Below the pieces are notes generated by a model. The model saw only the letters and a list, made by a program, of their open reading frames with translations, ran no database searches and was not told the DNA's origin. The position numbers and the translations under genes are program-made. From NCBI RefSeq assembly GCF_001675285.1, contig NZ_LSGQ01000001.1:1-64000 (forward strand): a DNA stretch of 64,000 bases, written 5' to 3'. The stretch comes from Elizabethkingia miricola. GTDB taxonomy: Bacteria > Bacteroidota > Bacteroidia > Flavobacteriales > Weeksellaceae. Of this stretch, positions 43,346-51,618 are shown piece after piece. How positions within the stretch are numbered: the stretch's first letter is position 1; the number at the start of each line of letters is the position of its first letter.

Positions 43346-45523
43346 ATGAGAACACTCTGTTCATTCATTATTGGCTGCATGTTTCCCTGCTTCGGATGGC
43401 TGCAGGCACAGGACAAAACACCTACGATTGTAATCTCTACACAGAATACAGCATTAGTCTATACAGCAAATGTGAAAAAACAACTCACACAGCTTTATTT
43501 CGGTCAGGCACTAGCCAATACTTCCGATTACACTCTAAAAAAGCCAAGCAACCTACCGGCCATCATTACTCAGGGGTCAGGACCGGTTCGTGAACCATCG
43601 CTTGGGGTACTTCATGCAGATAATAATCCGTCACTGGAACTCCAGTATATTAATCACAATACCAAAACCGAAGGCAATATTCAGACGACACAAATTCAGC
43701 TTAAAGATCCACAATATCCTTTCTACGTCACTTTAAATTTTAAAGCTTATAAAAATGAAAATGTTATTGAGCAATGGGCAGAAATTAAGCATCAGGAGAA
43801 AAAGGCTGTCATCTTAAAACATTTTACATCTGCTTTTCTTCAGTTGTCTTCAAAAAATTATTACCTGACTCATTTCTTTGGAGACTGGGCCAATGAAGTG
43901 CGTATGGAGGAAGTTCCTTTACCTGAAGGAATTCATCATATAGAATCTAAACTGGGAACACGTGCAACCAATTTCGACTTACCTTCTTTCATGCTTTCTG
44001 TAGATCAGCCAGCTGGTGAAGAGAACGGAAAGGTGCTCGCAGGTACCCTTGCCTGGAGTGGTAATTTTAGACTAGGCTTTGAAAATATCAGATATAGTGA
44101 GGATTTCGGTAATCTGTTACAGATTTTACCAGGTATCAATAATTATGCTTCTGAATATACACTGGTACCGAATACTACTTTTACAACACCTTCTTTCATC
44201 TATACTTATTCCTATTCCGGAAAGGGGCAAGCTTCCCGAAACCTGCACCAATGGGCTACCAACTATGGTATATATAAGGGTAAAGAAAATAAATCGACCT
44301 TACTAAACAACTGGGAAGCTACTTATTTTAAATTCGACGAACAAAAGCTAACCAGTCTTTTGGGAGATGCACAAAATCTTGGAGTAGATGTATTCCTTCT
44401 GGATGATGGCTGGTTTGGGAATAAATATCCAAGAAACAATGATGATGCCGGCCTTGGTGATTGGGAAGTAAACAAGAAAAAGCTTCCAAATGGCCTCCCC
44501 TTCTTTGTAAAAGAGGCCAAAAAGCACAATGTAAAGTTTGGAATATGGGTGGAACCTGAAATGGTGAATCCCAAAAGCGAACTCTATGAAAAACATCCCG
44601 ATTGGATTCTGAAACTGCCAAACAGAGATGAAAATCTAAGAAGAACCCAGTTAGTTCTGGATTTATCCAACCCTAAAGTACAGGAACATGTTTTTAAAGT
44701 AGTAGATAATATTCTCCAGGAGAACCCTGATATCGCTTATATCAAATGGGATTGTAACCGCTATATGACCAATGCTTTTTCGGATTATCTGAAAGACAAA
44801 CAAAATAACCTCTATATCGACTATACCCTTGGACTTTATAAAGTTCTGGAGCGCATCCGTCAGAAATACCCGGATACAGAACTAATGTGGTGTAGTGGTG
44901 GTGGCGGCCGTGCAGAATATGGAGGATTGAAATACACGAATGAATTCTGGCCAAGTGATAATACTGATCCATTACAACGGATATTTATTCAGTATGGATA
45001 TTCATACTTCTTCCCTATGGGAATCCAGTGTGCACACGTAACCAGCTGGGGGAAACAGCCCTTAAAATTCAAGCTGGATGTTGCTATGAGCGGCAAATTG
45101 GGATTTGATATACGAATTGAGGAAATGAATCCGGAGGAATTGAAGTTATCTCAGAATGCATTGAAAAATTATAAAAATTTACAGGATATAATTAATACCG
45201 GTGATATGTACCGGTTAATTGCTCCTTATAACAATCATTATGCCGCATGGATGCTTACTGATAAAGCTAAAAATAAAGCGGTGCTCTACACATACAATCT
45301 GCATCCTCAACTAGGTGATTACTTCGCCCCAATACAATTCCAGGGACTTGATCCTAATAAAAATTATGTATTAAAAGAACTAAATTTGGAAAATGAAAAC
45401 AAACCTCAGCTTCCACAAAACGGAAAGTCTTTCTCTGGAGATTATTTAATGAAGATTGGACTTCCATGGTTTCTTAATGGCAGTCTGAAAAGCAGTGTTA
45501 TTGAACTCACAGCAATTAATTAA
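43346..45523 (+). CDS. Alpha-galactosidase, GH36
   Basis: Exported retaining alpha-galactosidase of 725 residues. A signal peptide ends near LQAQDK. An N-terminal beta-sandwich leads to the barrel with FLLDDGWFG, FGIWVEPEMVNP and the nucleophile D469 in IKWDCNR. CSGGGGRAEYG follows, and the acid/base D538 is in PSDNTDP. The full GH36 set, including MGAHVT-like MGIQCAHVTSW, is present. It probably removes alpha-galactosyl residues from raffinose-type sugars or glycans. The gene stands alone and diverges from the glycosyltransferase-led operon. Confidence 0.94.
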   Translation: MRTLCSFIIGCMFPCFGWLQAQDKTPTIVISTQNTALVYTANVKKQLTQLYFGQALANTSDYTLKKPSNLPAIITQGSGPVREPSLGVLHADNNPSLELQYINHNTKTEGNIQTTQIQLKDPQYPFYVTLNFKAYKNENVIEQWAEIKHQEKKAVILKHFTSAFLQLSSKNYYLTHFFGDWANEVRMEEVPLPEGIHHIESKLGTRATNFDLPSFMLSVDQPAGEENGKVLAGTLAWSGNFRLGFENIRYSEDFGNLLQILPGINNYASEYTLVPNTTFTTPSFIYTYSYSGKGQASRNLHQWATNYGIYKGKENKSTLLNNWEATYFKFDEQKLTSLLGDAQNLGVDVFLLDDGWFGNKYPRNNDDAGLGDWEVNKKKLPNGLPFFVKEAKKHNVKFGIWVEPEMVNPKSELYEKHPDWILKLPNRDENLRRTQLVLDLSNPKVQEHVFKVVDNILQENPDIAYIKWDCNRYMTNAFSDYLKDKQNNLYIDYTLGLYKVLERIRQKYPDTELMWCSGGGGRAEYGGLKYTNEFWPSDNTDPLQRIFIQYGYSYFFPMGIQCAHVTSWGKQPLKFKLDVAMSGKLGFDIRIEEMNPEELKLSQNALKNYKNLQDIINTGDMYRLIAPYNNHYAAWMLTDKAKNKAVLYTYNLHPQLGDYFAPIQFQGLDPNKNYVLKELNLENENKPQLPQNGKSFSGDYLMKIGLPWFLNGSLKSSVIELTAIN

Positions 45524-45542
45524 TACAACATCAATATTTAAG

Positions 45543-45582
45543 AAGCCTTGTCAAGATTCAATTCTGACAAGGCTTTATTTTT
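45543..45582. terminator. Terminator between the GH36 gene and the GT2 gene
   Basis: AAGCCTTGTCA pairs with TGACAAGGCTT across an 11-base loop, followed by a T-rich run. Confidence 0.85.
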
Positions 45583-45673
45583 TCTACAGTAGATTGTTTT
45601 CTTTATGACACCTTGCTTTTAAGTAAGCAGATCATTTAATAAGGTTCTAACTTCTAACTTTGTACCTATAGTT

Positions 45674-46531
45674 CTATTTTCTCCGAAGCATCTGGTTCCA
45701 GCGGAGACCTCTAATATATGCAATTTCCTGAGGTGAGAGTACTCGCTCAGTATTCTGCTTCATAAAGCTCTTCATAGTAATAAGAAATTCTGATAAGGAT
45801 TTATTTTTCAGTGATGATTTGGCTGAAGAAACAAAAGCCAATGGAAAATTCAGTCCAATGTTATAAAAATACTGCCCAAGCTTTTCAGCTTTCTGCTTTT
45901 TGTATTTATAGGCTGTAGGACGCAGATGTTTTACCCAGATATCTTTTATTGTAATGACTTCCCAGCCGTGCATCTGTGCCAACATAACATCTATATTGTC
46001 CCAACCTAATACAGGGCGCAGACCATTCATATCTTTAAAACATGCTACCCTATAAGATTTTATTGGACCACGCACATGGTTTTTGGAAGAGAGATTTTCG
46101 AATGTCCATTCTCCATTCTTCTCAATATATACCAAACCAGAAACCATTCCGGATTTTGGTTTTTCTTTATAGACACTGCTAACCTTTTCTAAATAGTTTT
46201 CCGGAAATATAATATCGGCATCGAATTTACAAACGATATCATAATCATCCAGCTCTATACCTTCCAGCCCTTTATTAAAAGTCCTTACCACTTTTGCACC
46301 CGGCTGATGTTCAGATTTAGGCAGGCTATGAAGCGTAAACATAGAAACCTGAGCTCTATTCAGTTTGGTATTTTCTATGAAATGCTCAACAAGAACTTTG
46401 GTATTATCTGTAGAACCATCATTAATAACAACACACGAAAAGTCCTGAAAAGACTGTTTCCTCAGTGACTCTAAACACTGTAAAACGTTCTCTTCTTCAT
46501 TATGTGTCGGGATTACAATAAGAAATTTCAT
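45674..46531 (-). CDS. Family 2 glycosyltransferase
   Basis: GT-A enzyme of 285 residues transferring a sugar from a nucleotide donor. It shows the start FLIVIPTHNEEENVLQCLESL, then VVINDGSTDNT, and the metal-binding FDADIIFPENYL that replaces the usual DxD. The acceptor half contains GLRPVLGWDNIDVML. No transmembrane helix is evident. The C-terminus is basic. It stands alone between the GH36 gene and the RAYT element, a few kb from the surface-glycan operon. Confidence 0.9.
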   Translation of the reverse strand: MKFLIVIPTHNEEENVLQCLESLRKQSFQDFSCVVINDGSTDNTKVLVEHFIENTKLNRAQVSMFTLHSLPKSEHQPGAKVVRTFNKGLEGIELDDYDIVCKFDADIIFPENYLEKVSSVYKEKPKSGMVSGLVYIEKNGEWTFENLSSKNHVRGPIKSYRVACFKDMNGLRPVLGWDNIDVMLAQMHGWEVITIKDIWVKHLRPTAYKYKKQKAEKLGQYFYNIGLNFPLAFVSSAKSSLKNKSLSEFLITMKSFMKQNTERVLSPQEIAYIRGLRWNQMLRRK

Positions 46532-46557
46532 GTAGTAAAAATAATTTAATTAGAATC

Positions 46558-46590
46558 GGCTTCTGTAAAAGCCATATCTCTGTAGATTAT
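46558..46590 (+). repeat. REP-like element 1: hairpin plus conserved tail
   Basis: GGCTT pairs with AAGCC around CTGTAA (46558-46573) and is followed by a conserved tail. CCATATCTCTGTAGATTAT (46572-46590) is repeated exactly at 47256-47274. Confidence 0.72.
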
Positions 46591-46622
46591 AATGATTAAA
46601 ATTCGGAATATTTCAAAGGAGG

Positions 46623-47087
46623 TCACTCGAAAAAATCAAATAAATATTCATCTTTATAATCGATTTCAAATTGTGTTAAAAGTTCAATATACTCTTCTCT
46701 AAAACTTTTTTTCTGATGATGGATTTTCTGATTCAAAATATAATCGGACACATTCTTTATCTGATTTTTTGAATATGAAAAAGCTCCATACCCTTCCTGC
46801 CACAAGAATTTACCCTGACAAAGCCTATTTTCATTAATAAAATTAGTTGTTTCTACTTTGACGGTTTTTACCAAATCAGGAATCGAGATTTTTAAATCTT
46901 TATAAGAAAATAAAATATGAATATGATCCGGATTTGCATAAATGGAAATTACCTTTTGGCCTTTGTTACTAAAAATCCCACAGATGTACTTCTCAACTTC
47001 ATCTTTGATTGATTCAGAAAGAAGATTTTCTCTGAATTTTGTTGCAAAGACCAACTGAATATATATTTGTGAATATGTATTAGCCAT
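46623..47087 (-). mobile_element. REP-associated tyrosine transposase (RAYT, IS200-like Y1)
   Basis: Single-domain HUH endonuclease of 154 residues (start MANTYSQIYIQLVF at 47087). The metal-binding HIH is at residues 55-57 in NPDHIHILF. The catalytic tyrosine is probably Y116 in VSDYILNQKIHHQKKSF. The GYGAFSYSKNQI segment is also typical of the RAYT branch of IS200-type transposases. These enzymes are usually single-copy and domesticated, and move short REP hairpins rather than themselves. At least five hairpins with shared features surround it. A longer in-frame reading to 47126 would include one of those hairpins, so the shorter start is preferred. Confidence 0.87.
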
Positions 47088-47105
47088 TTCTATATTTTTC
47101 AGATA

Positions 47106-47122
47106 GTATTCCTCCGGAATAC
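47106..47122 (-). repeat. REP-like hairpin 4, just upstream of the RAYT gene
   Basis: On the minus strand GTATTCC-GGA-GGAATAC is followed by TATCTG, the same layout (7-bp stem, GGA loop, TATCT tail) as the + strand element at 47292. Confidence 0.62.
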
Positions 47123-47160
47123 CCAATTATATTTCACGTCTTATTTACACAGATAATGCT

Positions 47161-47171
47161 CCTCCGGAGCT
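47161..47171 (-). repeat. REP-like hairpin 5
   Basis: CTCC-TCC-GGAG on the + strand. On the minus strand the GGA loop recurs, with TATCTGTG a few bases further on. It is a shorter and weaker copy. Confidence 0.4.
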
Positions 47172-47241
47172 TTTTTAATATTTTTCTTTCTCTTTAATAA
47201 AATCTCATCATCAATAATAAGATAATTATAATAAAGAAAGG

Positions 47242-47274
47242 TTCCTTTAGGAACCATATCTCTGTAGATTATGA
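47242..47274 (+). repeat. REP-like element 2: hairpin plus conserved tail
   Basis: GGTTCC pairs with GGAACC around TTTA, followed by the same 19-base CCATATCTCTGTAGATTAT as element 1. The stem bases differ from element 1 but stay complementary. Confidence 0.72.
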
Positions 47275-47291
47275 TTATTAATACCTTCGGC

Positions 47292-47314
47292 GCTTCGGAG
47301 AAGCGCTATCTCAT
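47292..47314 (+). repeat. REP-like hairpin 3
   Basis: GCGCTTC-GGA-GAAGCGC followed by TATCTC. It has a 7-bp stem with GGA loop and lies 22 bases before the polA stop. Confidence 0.62.
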
Positions 47315-47336
47315 TCCATTAAAATTAACCAATCTC

Positions 47337-50153
47337 TTAGTGTGCTTCCAGCCAGTTATCTCCCACTCCTACTTCCACCACCAACGGAACTTTTGTAGGG
47401 TATGCGCTTTCCATTTCGGTTTTGATAAGATTTGATGCCTTTTCAATTTCACTTACCGGAGATTCAAATACCAATTCATCATGTACCTGAAGCAGCATTT
47501 TGGTATTCATTTTCTTTTCGTCCAACTGTTGGTCTATTCTGATCATTGCCAGTTTTATAATATCAGCAGCACTTCCCTGTATCGGTGCATTTACAGCATT
47601 ACGTTCCGCATGGCCACGTACAACAAAATTATTGGAGTTAATATCAGTAAGGTGGCGTTTTCTCCCTAGAATAGTTTCTACATAACCTAGATCACGTGCT
47701 TTTTTCACCTGCTCGTCCATATACTCACGAAGCCTCGGATAAGTTTCATAATAAGCATCGATCATCGCTTTTGCTTCTGAACGGGAAAGTCCGGTTTGCT
47801 CTGCTAAAGCAAAAGCTCCCTGACCATATATAATTCCGAAGTTTACGGTCTTTGCCTGGCTTCTTTGTATTTTAGAAACTTCTTCAAGTGGGATTTTAAA
47901 TAATTTAGCTGCCGTAGAAGCATGAATATCTGCTCCCTGATTAAAAGCTTCCAACATGTTATTCTCTCCACTTATCTCAGCAATTAATCTCAATTCTATC
48001 TGAGAGTAATCGGCGGAGATCAGCTTTTTCCCTTCTCCGGCAACGAAAGCACCACGAATCTGCTGGCCACGAAGTGTACGGATCGGAATATTCTGTAAGT
48101 TTGGATTAACACTTGCTAAACGTCCGGTAGCAGCAGTAGTCTGTGAAAAATTGGTATGTACTCTGTTGTCAAAAGCATCAATCTGTGTAGGTAAAGCATC
48201 TACATAGGTAGATTTCAGCTTTTGCAACTGACGGTATTCTAATATATGTTTAATAATTTCATGCTTAGAAGCCAGTTTTTGCAGGATATCTTCAGAAGTT
48301 GCATATTGTCCGGTTTTGGTTTTTTTAGCCTTTGGATCAAGCTGCATTTTTTCAAATAAAATATCCCCTAACTGACGTGGAGAGTTCATATTAAACTCCT
48401 CACCGGAAAGTCCAAATATTTCCTGTTCCAATTTCTTAAGGTCGCTTTCCAAATCTACGCTTTCCTGTGCCAGCCAGTCTTTATCCAACGAAACTCCAGC
48501 AAGCTCCATACGTGCTAAAACATTTACCAACGGCATTTCTACCTCAGTAAAAAGTTTCTCCAGATTTTCAGATTTCAACTGCGGGGCAAACAACTCATAT
48601 AGCTGAAAAGTAACATCAGCATCTTCTGCTGCATAAGCTGTTTGTTCAGCAACACTCACATCTCTTAATGTGCCTTGCTTTTTACCTTTTTTCCCGATTA
48701 GAGTTTCAATAGAAACCGGTATATAATCCAGATACATTTCGGACAGATAGTCCATTCCATGACGCCCGTCCGGACTTAGCAGGTAATGAGCAATCATTGT
48801 ATCGAAAAGTTTCCCCTTTACCTCAACACCTTGCTGATGAAGAACCTTATAGTCGAACTTCAGATTATGCGCAATCTTTATCTGGTCTTCTTTCTCGAAA
48901 ACCGGACGCATAATATCCAAAAGAACCTGTGCTTCCTGCTTATCTTCCGGCATCGGAATATAATAGGCTAAACCTTTTTTATACGAGAAAGAAACACCAA
49001 TTAGCTGTGCTTCCAACTCATTCAGAGAAGTCGTTTCTGTATCGAAGGCTAATGCAGGTTTTTCTAAAAGATTTCTTACCAATACCGAAAGTGCTTTTGG
49101 TGAATCTATATACTGATATATATGATCATTGGTCTTAATATCTTTCTTGGAAGAAGTTGCTGCATCCAGCTCGTCAAAACTCGAGAATAAATTAAGCTGC
49201 TCTGCCTGTGGTGAAACTTTCTTTACGGTCTCTTCAGCCGTTGCCTGCGCTGGTTCTCCTTTCGGAGCAAAAGCACGGTACATATTTTCATATAATCTAC
49301 GGAACTCCAGTTCCTCGAATATTTCTTTTACTTTTTCAAAATCCGGTGCTTCCAGATCGTATTGCTCCTGATGGAAATCTATTGGAGCATCGATCATAAT
49401 AGTTGCCAATTTTTTAGAGAGTATACCTCTTTCCGCACTTGCTTCTACTTTTTCTTTCAGCTTCCCTTTCAAATCAGCTGTATTCGCCAAAAGATTTTCT
49501 ATGCTACCATAATCCTGCAGGAACTTTTTAGCTGTTTTTTCACCAACGCCTTCCAGCCCCGGGATGTTATCTACACTATCCCCCATCATTGCCAGGAAAT
49601 CAATTACCTGTTTTGGATCCTGAATATCATACTTCGCTTTTACTTCTTCTACACCAAGGATTTCGATATCCCCTCCCTTCATTCCGGGCTTGTATATTTT
49701 CACATGATCTGTTACAAGCTGGGCAAAATCCTTGTCCGGTGTCACCATGTATACATTATAGCCTTCTTTCTCTGCTTTATAAGAAAGTGTACCAATAACA
49801 TCATCGGCTTCATAACCTTCTACCCCAAGAATAGGAATATGCATCGCTTCCAGAATCTGATGGATGTACGGAACGGCAATTTTAATAGCCTCCGGTGTTT
49901 CGGAACGATTGGCTTTGTATTCTTCAAAGTCATCATGACGCAGGGTTTTACCTCCCACATCAAATACAACAGCAAGATGTGTTGGCTTTTCTCTTTTTAT
50001 AAGCTCTATTAATGAATTAGTAAATCCAAAGATTGCAGAGGTATTCATCCCCTTGCTTGTTAATCTTGGGCTTCTGATTAAAGCATAATATCCACGGAAA
50101 ATCATTGCGTAGGCATCGATAAGAAAGAGCCTTTTGTCTTGTGTTGCATCCAT
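47337..50153 (-). CDS. polA: DNA polymerase I
   Basis: Repair and Okazaki-maturation polymerase of 938 residues with three domains. The 5' nuclease (residues 1-290) has FLIDAYAMIFRGYYA, GYEADDVIGT and GDSVDNIPG. The 3'-5' exonuclease appears active: AFDTETTSLN carries the DxE pair, and AEDADVT supplies a later Asp. The family A polymerase has SADYSQIELR, the finger helix RSQAKTVNFGIIYG and LLQVHDELVFE. The start at 50153 is chosen because it gives the normal N-terminus and lies four bases after a TATCTTTG box; upstream in-frame sequence overlaps the promoter. Confidence 0.96.
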   Translation of the reverse strand: MDATQDKRLFLIDAYAMIFRGYYALIRSPRLTSKGMNTSAIFGFTNSLIELIKREKPTHLAVVFDVGGKTLRHDDFEEYKANRSETPEAIKIAVPYIHQILEAMHIPILGVEGYEADDVIGTLSYKAEKEGYNVYMVTPDKDFAQLVTDHVKIYKPGMKGGDIEILGVEEVKAKYDIQDPKQVIDFLAMMGDSVDNIPGLEGVGEKTAKKFLQDYGSIENLLANTADLKGKLKEKVEASAERGILSKKLATIMIDAPIDFHQEQYDLEAPDFEKVKEIFEELEFRRLYENMYRAFAPKGEPAQATAEETVKKVSPQAEQLNLFSSFDELDAATSSKKDIKTNDHIYQYIDSPKALSVLVRNLLEKPALAFDTETTSLNELEAQLIGVSFSYKKGLAYYIPMPEDKQEAQVLLDIMRPVFEKEDQIKIAHNLKFDYKVLHQQGVEVKGKLFDTMIAHYLLSPDGRHGMDYLSEMYLDYIPVSIETLIGKKGKKQGTLRDVSVAEQTAYAAEDADVTFQLYELFAPQLKSENLEKLFTEVEMPLVNVLARMELAGVSLDKDWLAQESVDLESDLKKLEQEIFGLSGEEFNMNSPRQLGDILFEKMQLDPKAKKTKTGQYATSEDILQKLASKHEIIKHILEYRQLQKLKSTYVDALPTQIDAFDNRVHTNFSQTTAATGRLASVNPNLQNIPIRTLRGQQIRGAFVAGEGKKLISADYSQIELRLIAEISGENNMLEAFNQGADIHASTAAKLFKIPLEEVSKIQRSQAKTVNFGIIYGQGAFALAEQTGLSRSEAKAMIDAYYETYPRLREYMDEQVKKARDLGYVETILGRKRHLTDINSNNFVVRGHAERNAVNAPIQGSAADIIKLAMIRIDQQLDEKKMNTKMLLQVHDELVFESPVSEIEKASNLIKTEMESAYPTKVPLVVEVGVGDNWLEAH

Positions 50154-50157
50154 AAAA

Positions 50158-50165
50158 CAAAGATA
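50158..50165 (-). promoter_or_regulatory. -7 box abutting the polA start codon
   Basis: TATCTTTG on the minus strand ends four bases before ATG, implying a leaderless or nearly leaderless mRNA. Confidence 0.6.
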
Positions 50166-50340
50166 AGAAATAGTTACTAGTCTTCGGTTAAGAGTTATCA
50201 GTTTGGTATAATACATTGGATCCTATTTTCTGAGTATGAAGCGATTGATATCGCAATATTTTTTATTATCTGCCACATGATTCATTACTCATTACTCGTT
50301 ACCCAAAACTCTAATCTGGCAACTGTAAACTAAAAAGAAC

Positions 50341-50348
50341 TATTTTTG
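50341..50348 (+). promoter_or_regulatory. -7 box abutting the HipA-like gene start
   Basis: TATTTTTG ends four bases before ATG, the same spacing as at polA and the polyprenyl synthase gene. Confidence 0.62.
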
Positions 50349-50352
50349 TATC

Positions 50353-51126
50353 ATGTTAGACATAAGGACTGTTACCGTAATGCGCTATATTCTGCCGTTA
50401 CGGGAAGGCGGCTCTCTTCCCGCACTGGCAGAGGCCGACGATGATTTTAAATATGTATTGAAATTCCGTGGTGCCGGCCATGGAGTAAAAATGCTGATTT
50501 CCGAATTATTGGGAGGAAAAATAACAGAGGTACTGGGATTAAAGATTCCAGAGCTTGTATTTGTAAACCTGGATGCTGATTTCGGCAGAAGTGAAGGAGA
50601 TGAAGAAATTCAGGATCTTCTAAAAGCTAGTGAAGGTCTTAATCTTGGCTTGCATTTTCTTTCAGGTGCTATTGCTTATGACTCTACTATAAAAATAGAT
50701 CCGCTTCTGGCTTCCAAAATCGTTTGGCTGGATGCATTTATCACCAATATAGACCGTACGTTTAAAAATACAAACCTATTGATGTGGCATAAGGAACTAT
50801 GGATAATAGACAATGGTGCTTCTTTTTATTTCCACCACTCCTGGCAGAATTTTGATACTGCAGCCAAAACACCTTTTAAATATGTAAAAGATCACGTTTT
50901 ACTTCCACAGGCATCTATGCTGGATGAGGCTAATCAGTTTGCTAAGGAAAAACTGAACGATGCTATTTTCAGGGAAATTGTAAATCTTATCCCTGAAGAC
51001 TGGTTACACTGGAATGATGCGGACGAAACTCCGGAAGAAATAAGAGAAGTTTATTGCCAGTTCCTGAAAACCCGATTAGAAAATTCTGAAATCTTTGTAA
51101 ACGAAGCCAAAAATGCAAGAGGATAA
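50353..51126 (+). CDS. HipA-like kinase domain protein
   Basis: A 257-residue protein resembling the HipA-like kinase family, not full-length HipA. KYVLKFRGAGHGVKML looks like the nucleotide-binding lysine strand. ISELLGGKITEVLGLKIPELVFV follows as in HipA. The catalytic part reads AFITNIDRTFKNTNLL (Asp and Asn as in the kinase loop), then WIIDNGASFYFHH with a DNG in place of DFG. No HipB-type DNA-binding gene is adjacent. The next gene, DUF3037, overlaps by 14 bases. The pair is found together in many bacteria, and its function is not established. Its promoter box is four bases from ATG. Confidence 0.78.
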   Translation: MLDIRTVTVMRYILPLREGGSLPALAEADDDFKYVLKFRGAGHGVKMLISELLGGKITEVLGLKIPELVFVNLDADFGRSEGDEEIQDLLKASEGLNLGLHFLSGAIAYDSTIKIDPLLASKIVWLDAFITNIDRTFKNTNLLMWHKELWIIDNGASFYFHHSWQNFDTAAKTPFKYVKDHVLLPQASMLDEANQFAKEKLNDAIFREIVNLIPEDWLHWNDADETPEEIREVYCQFLKTRLENSEIFVNEAKNARG

Positions 51127-51496
51127 AATATACGAATACGCAGTAATACGCTTGGTGCCAAAGGTTGAGAGAGAGGAATTTTTCAACATTGGACTGGTCA
51201 TGTTCTCCAAGAAAGAAAAATACATTCGTGTGGAGTTTCATCTCTGCCCGGACAAATTTTCTTTAATGCACAGTAAACTGGATTATGAAGACATTACCCA
51301 GAATCTGATCAGTTTTCAGAACATCGCTAAAGGAGACAAAAACGGAGGTCCTATTGCCTTACTGGAAATCCCAGAACGTTTCCGCTGGCTTACAGCTGTA
51401 AGAAGTGCTGTAGTTCAGACCTCGCGTCCACATCCCGGAAAAAGTAAAGATCTGGACAAAACTTTTGATAAACTCTTTGAAGAACTGGTGAAGTAA
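51113..51496 (+). CDS. DUF3037 family protein
   Basis: A cytoplasmic protein of 127 residues of the DUF3037 family, recognised by YEYAVIRLVPKVEREEFFNIGLVMFS and the later PERFRWLTAVRSAVVQTSRPHPG. It overlaps the HipA-like kinase gene by 14 bases in another frame, so the two are translationally coupled and probably form one complex or act on one another (inference). Function is unknown. The charged C-terminus (KDLDKTFDKLFEELVK) looks like an amphipathic helix. Confidence 0.85.
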   Translation: MQEDKIYEYAVIRLVPKVEREEFFNIGLVMFSKKEKYIRVEFHLCPDKFSLMHSKLDYEDITQNLISFQNIAKGDKNGGPIALLEIPERFRWLTAVRSAVVQTSRPHPGKSKDLDKTFDKLFEELVK

Positions 51497-51519
51497 AAAA
51501 TTCACTTTTTTATATTTAT

Positions 51520-51557
51520 AATCCTTGTCGTAATTTAAAATCCGACAAGGATTTTTT
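51520..51557 (+). terminator. Terminator after the DUF3037 gene
   Basis: AATCCTTGTCG pairs with CGACAAGGATT across a 12-base loop, followed by a T run. Confidence 0.88.
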
Positions 51558-51618
51558 ATTTAGCATCCGTCATTAATGTTTCTTATAAAAAATCTATTTT
51601 TACTAAAAACTAATTATC

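Noticed and set aside
44323-44621. Reverse-strand open frames inside the GH36 gene
   Set aside because: Several overlapping antisense frames here are shadows of a strongly supported enzyme gene and show no domain or start signal.
46623-47126. Complete IS200 insertion sequence able to move itself
   Set aside because: The transposase is of the RAYT branch, has no accessory TnpB gene, and the hairpins around it are separate REP-like copies rather than one pair of IS ends.
47088-47126. N-terminal extension of the RAYT reading frame to 47126
   Set aside because: The extra 13 codons run through a REP hairpin and add residues foreign to the family; MANTYSQ at 47087 is the typical start.
50280-50340. 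Tandem ATTACTC units upstream of the HipA-like gene
   Set aside because: Two or three imperfect short repeats in AT-rich DNA; no support for an operator or iteron.
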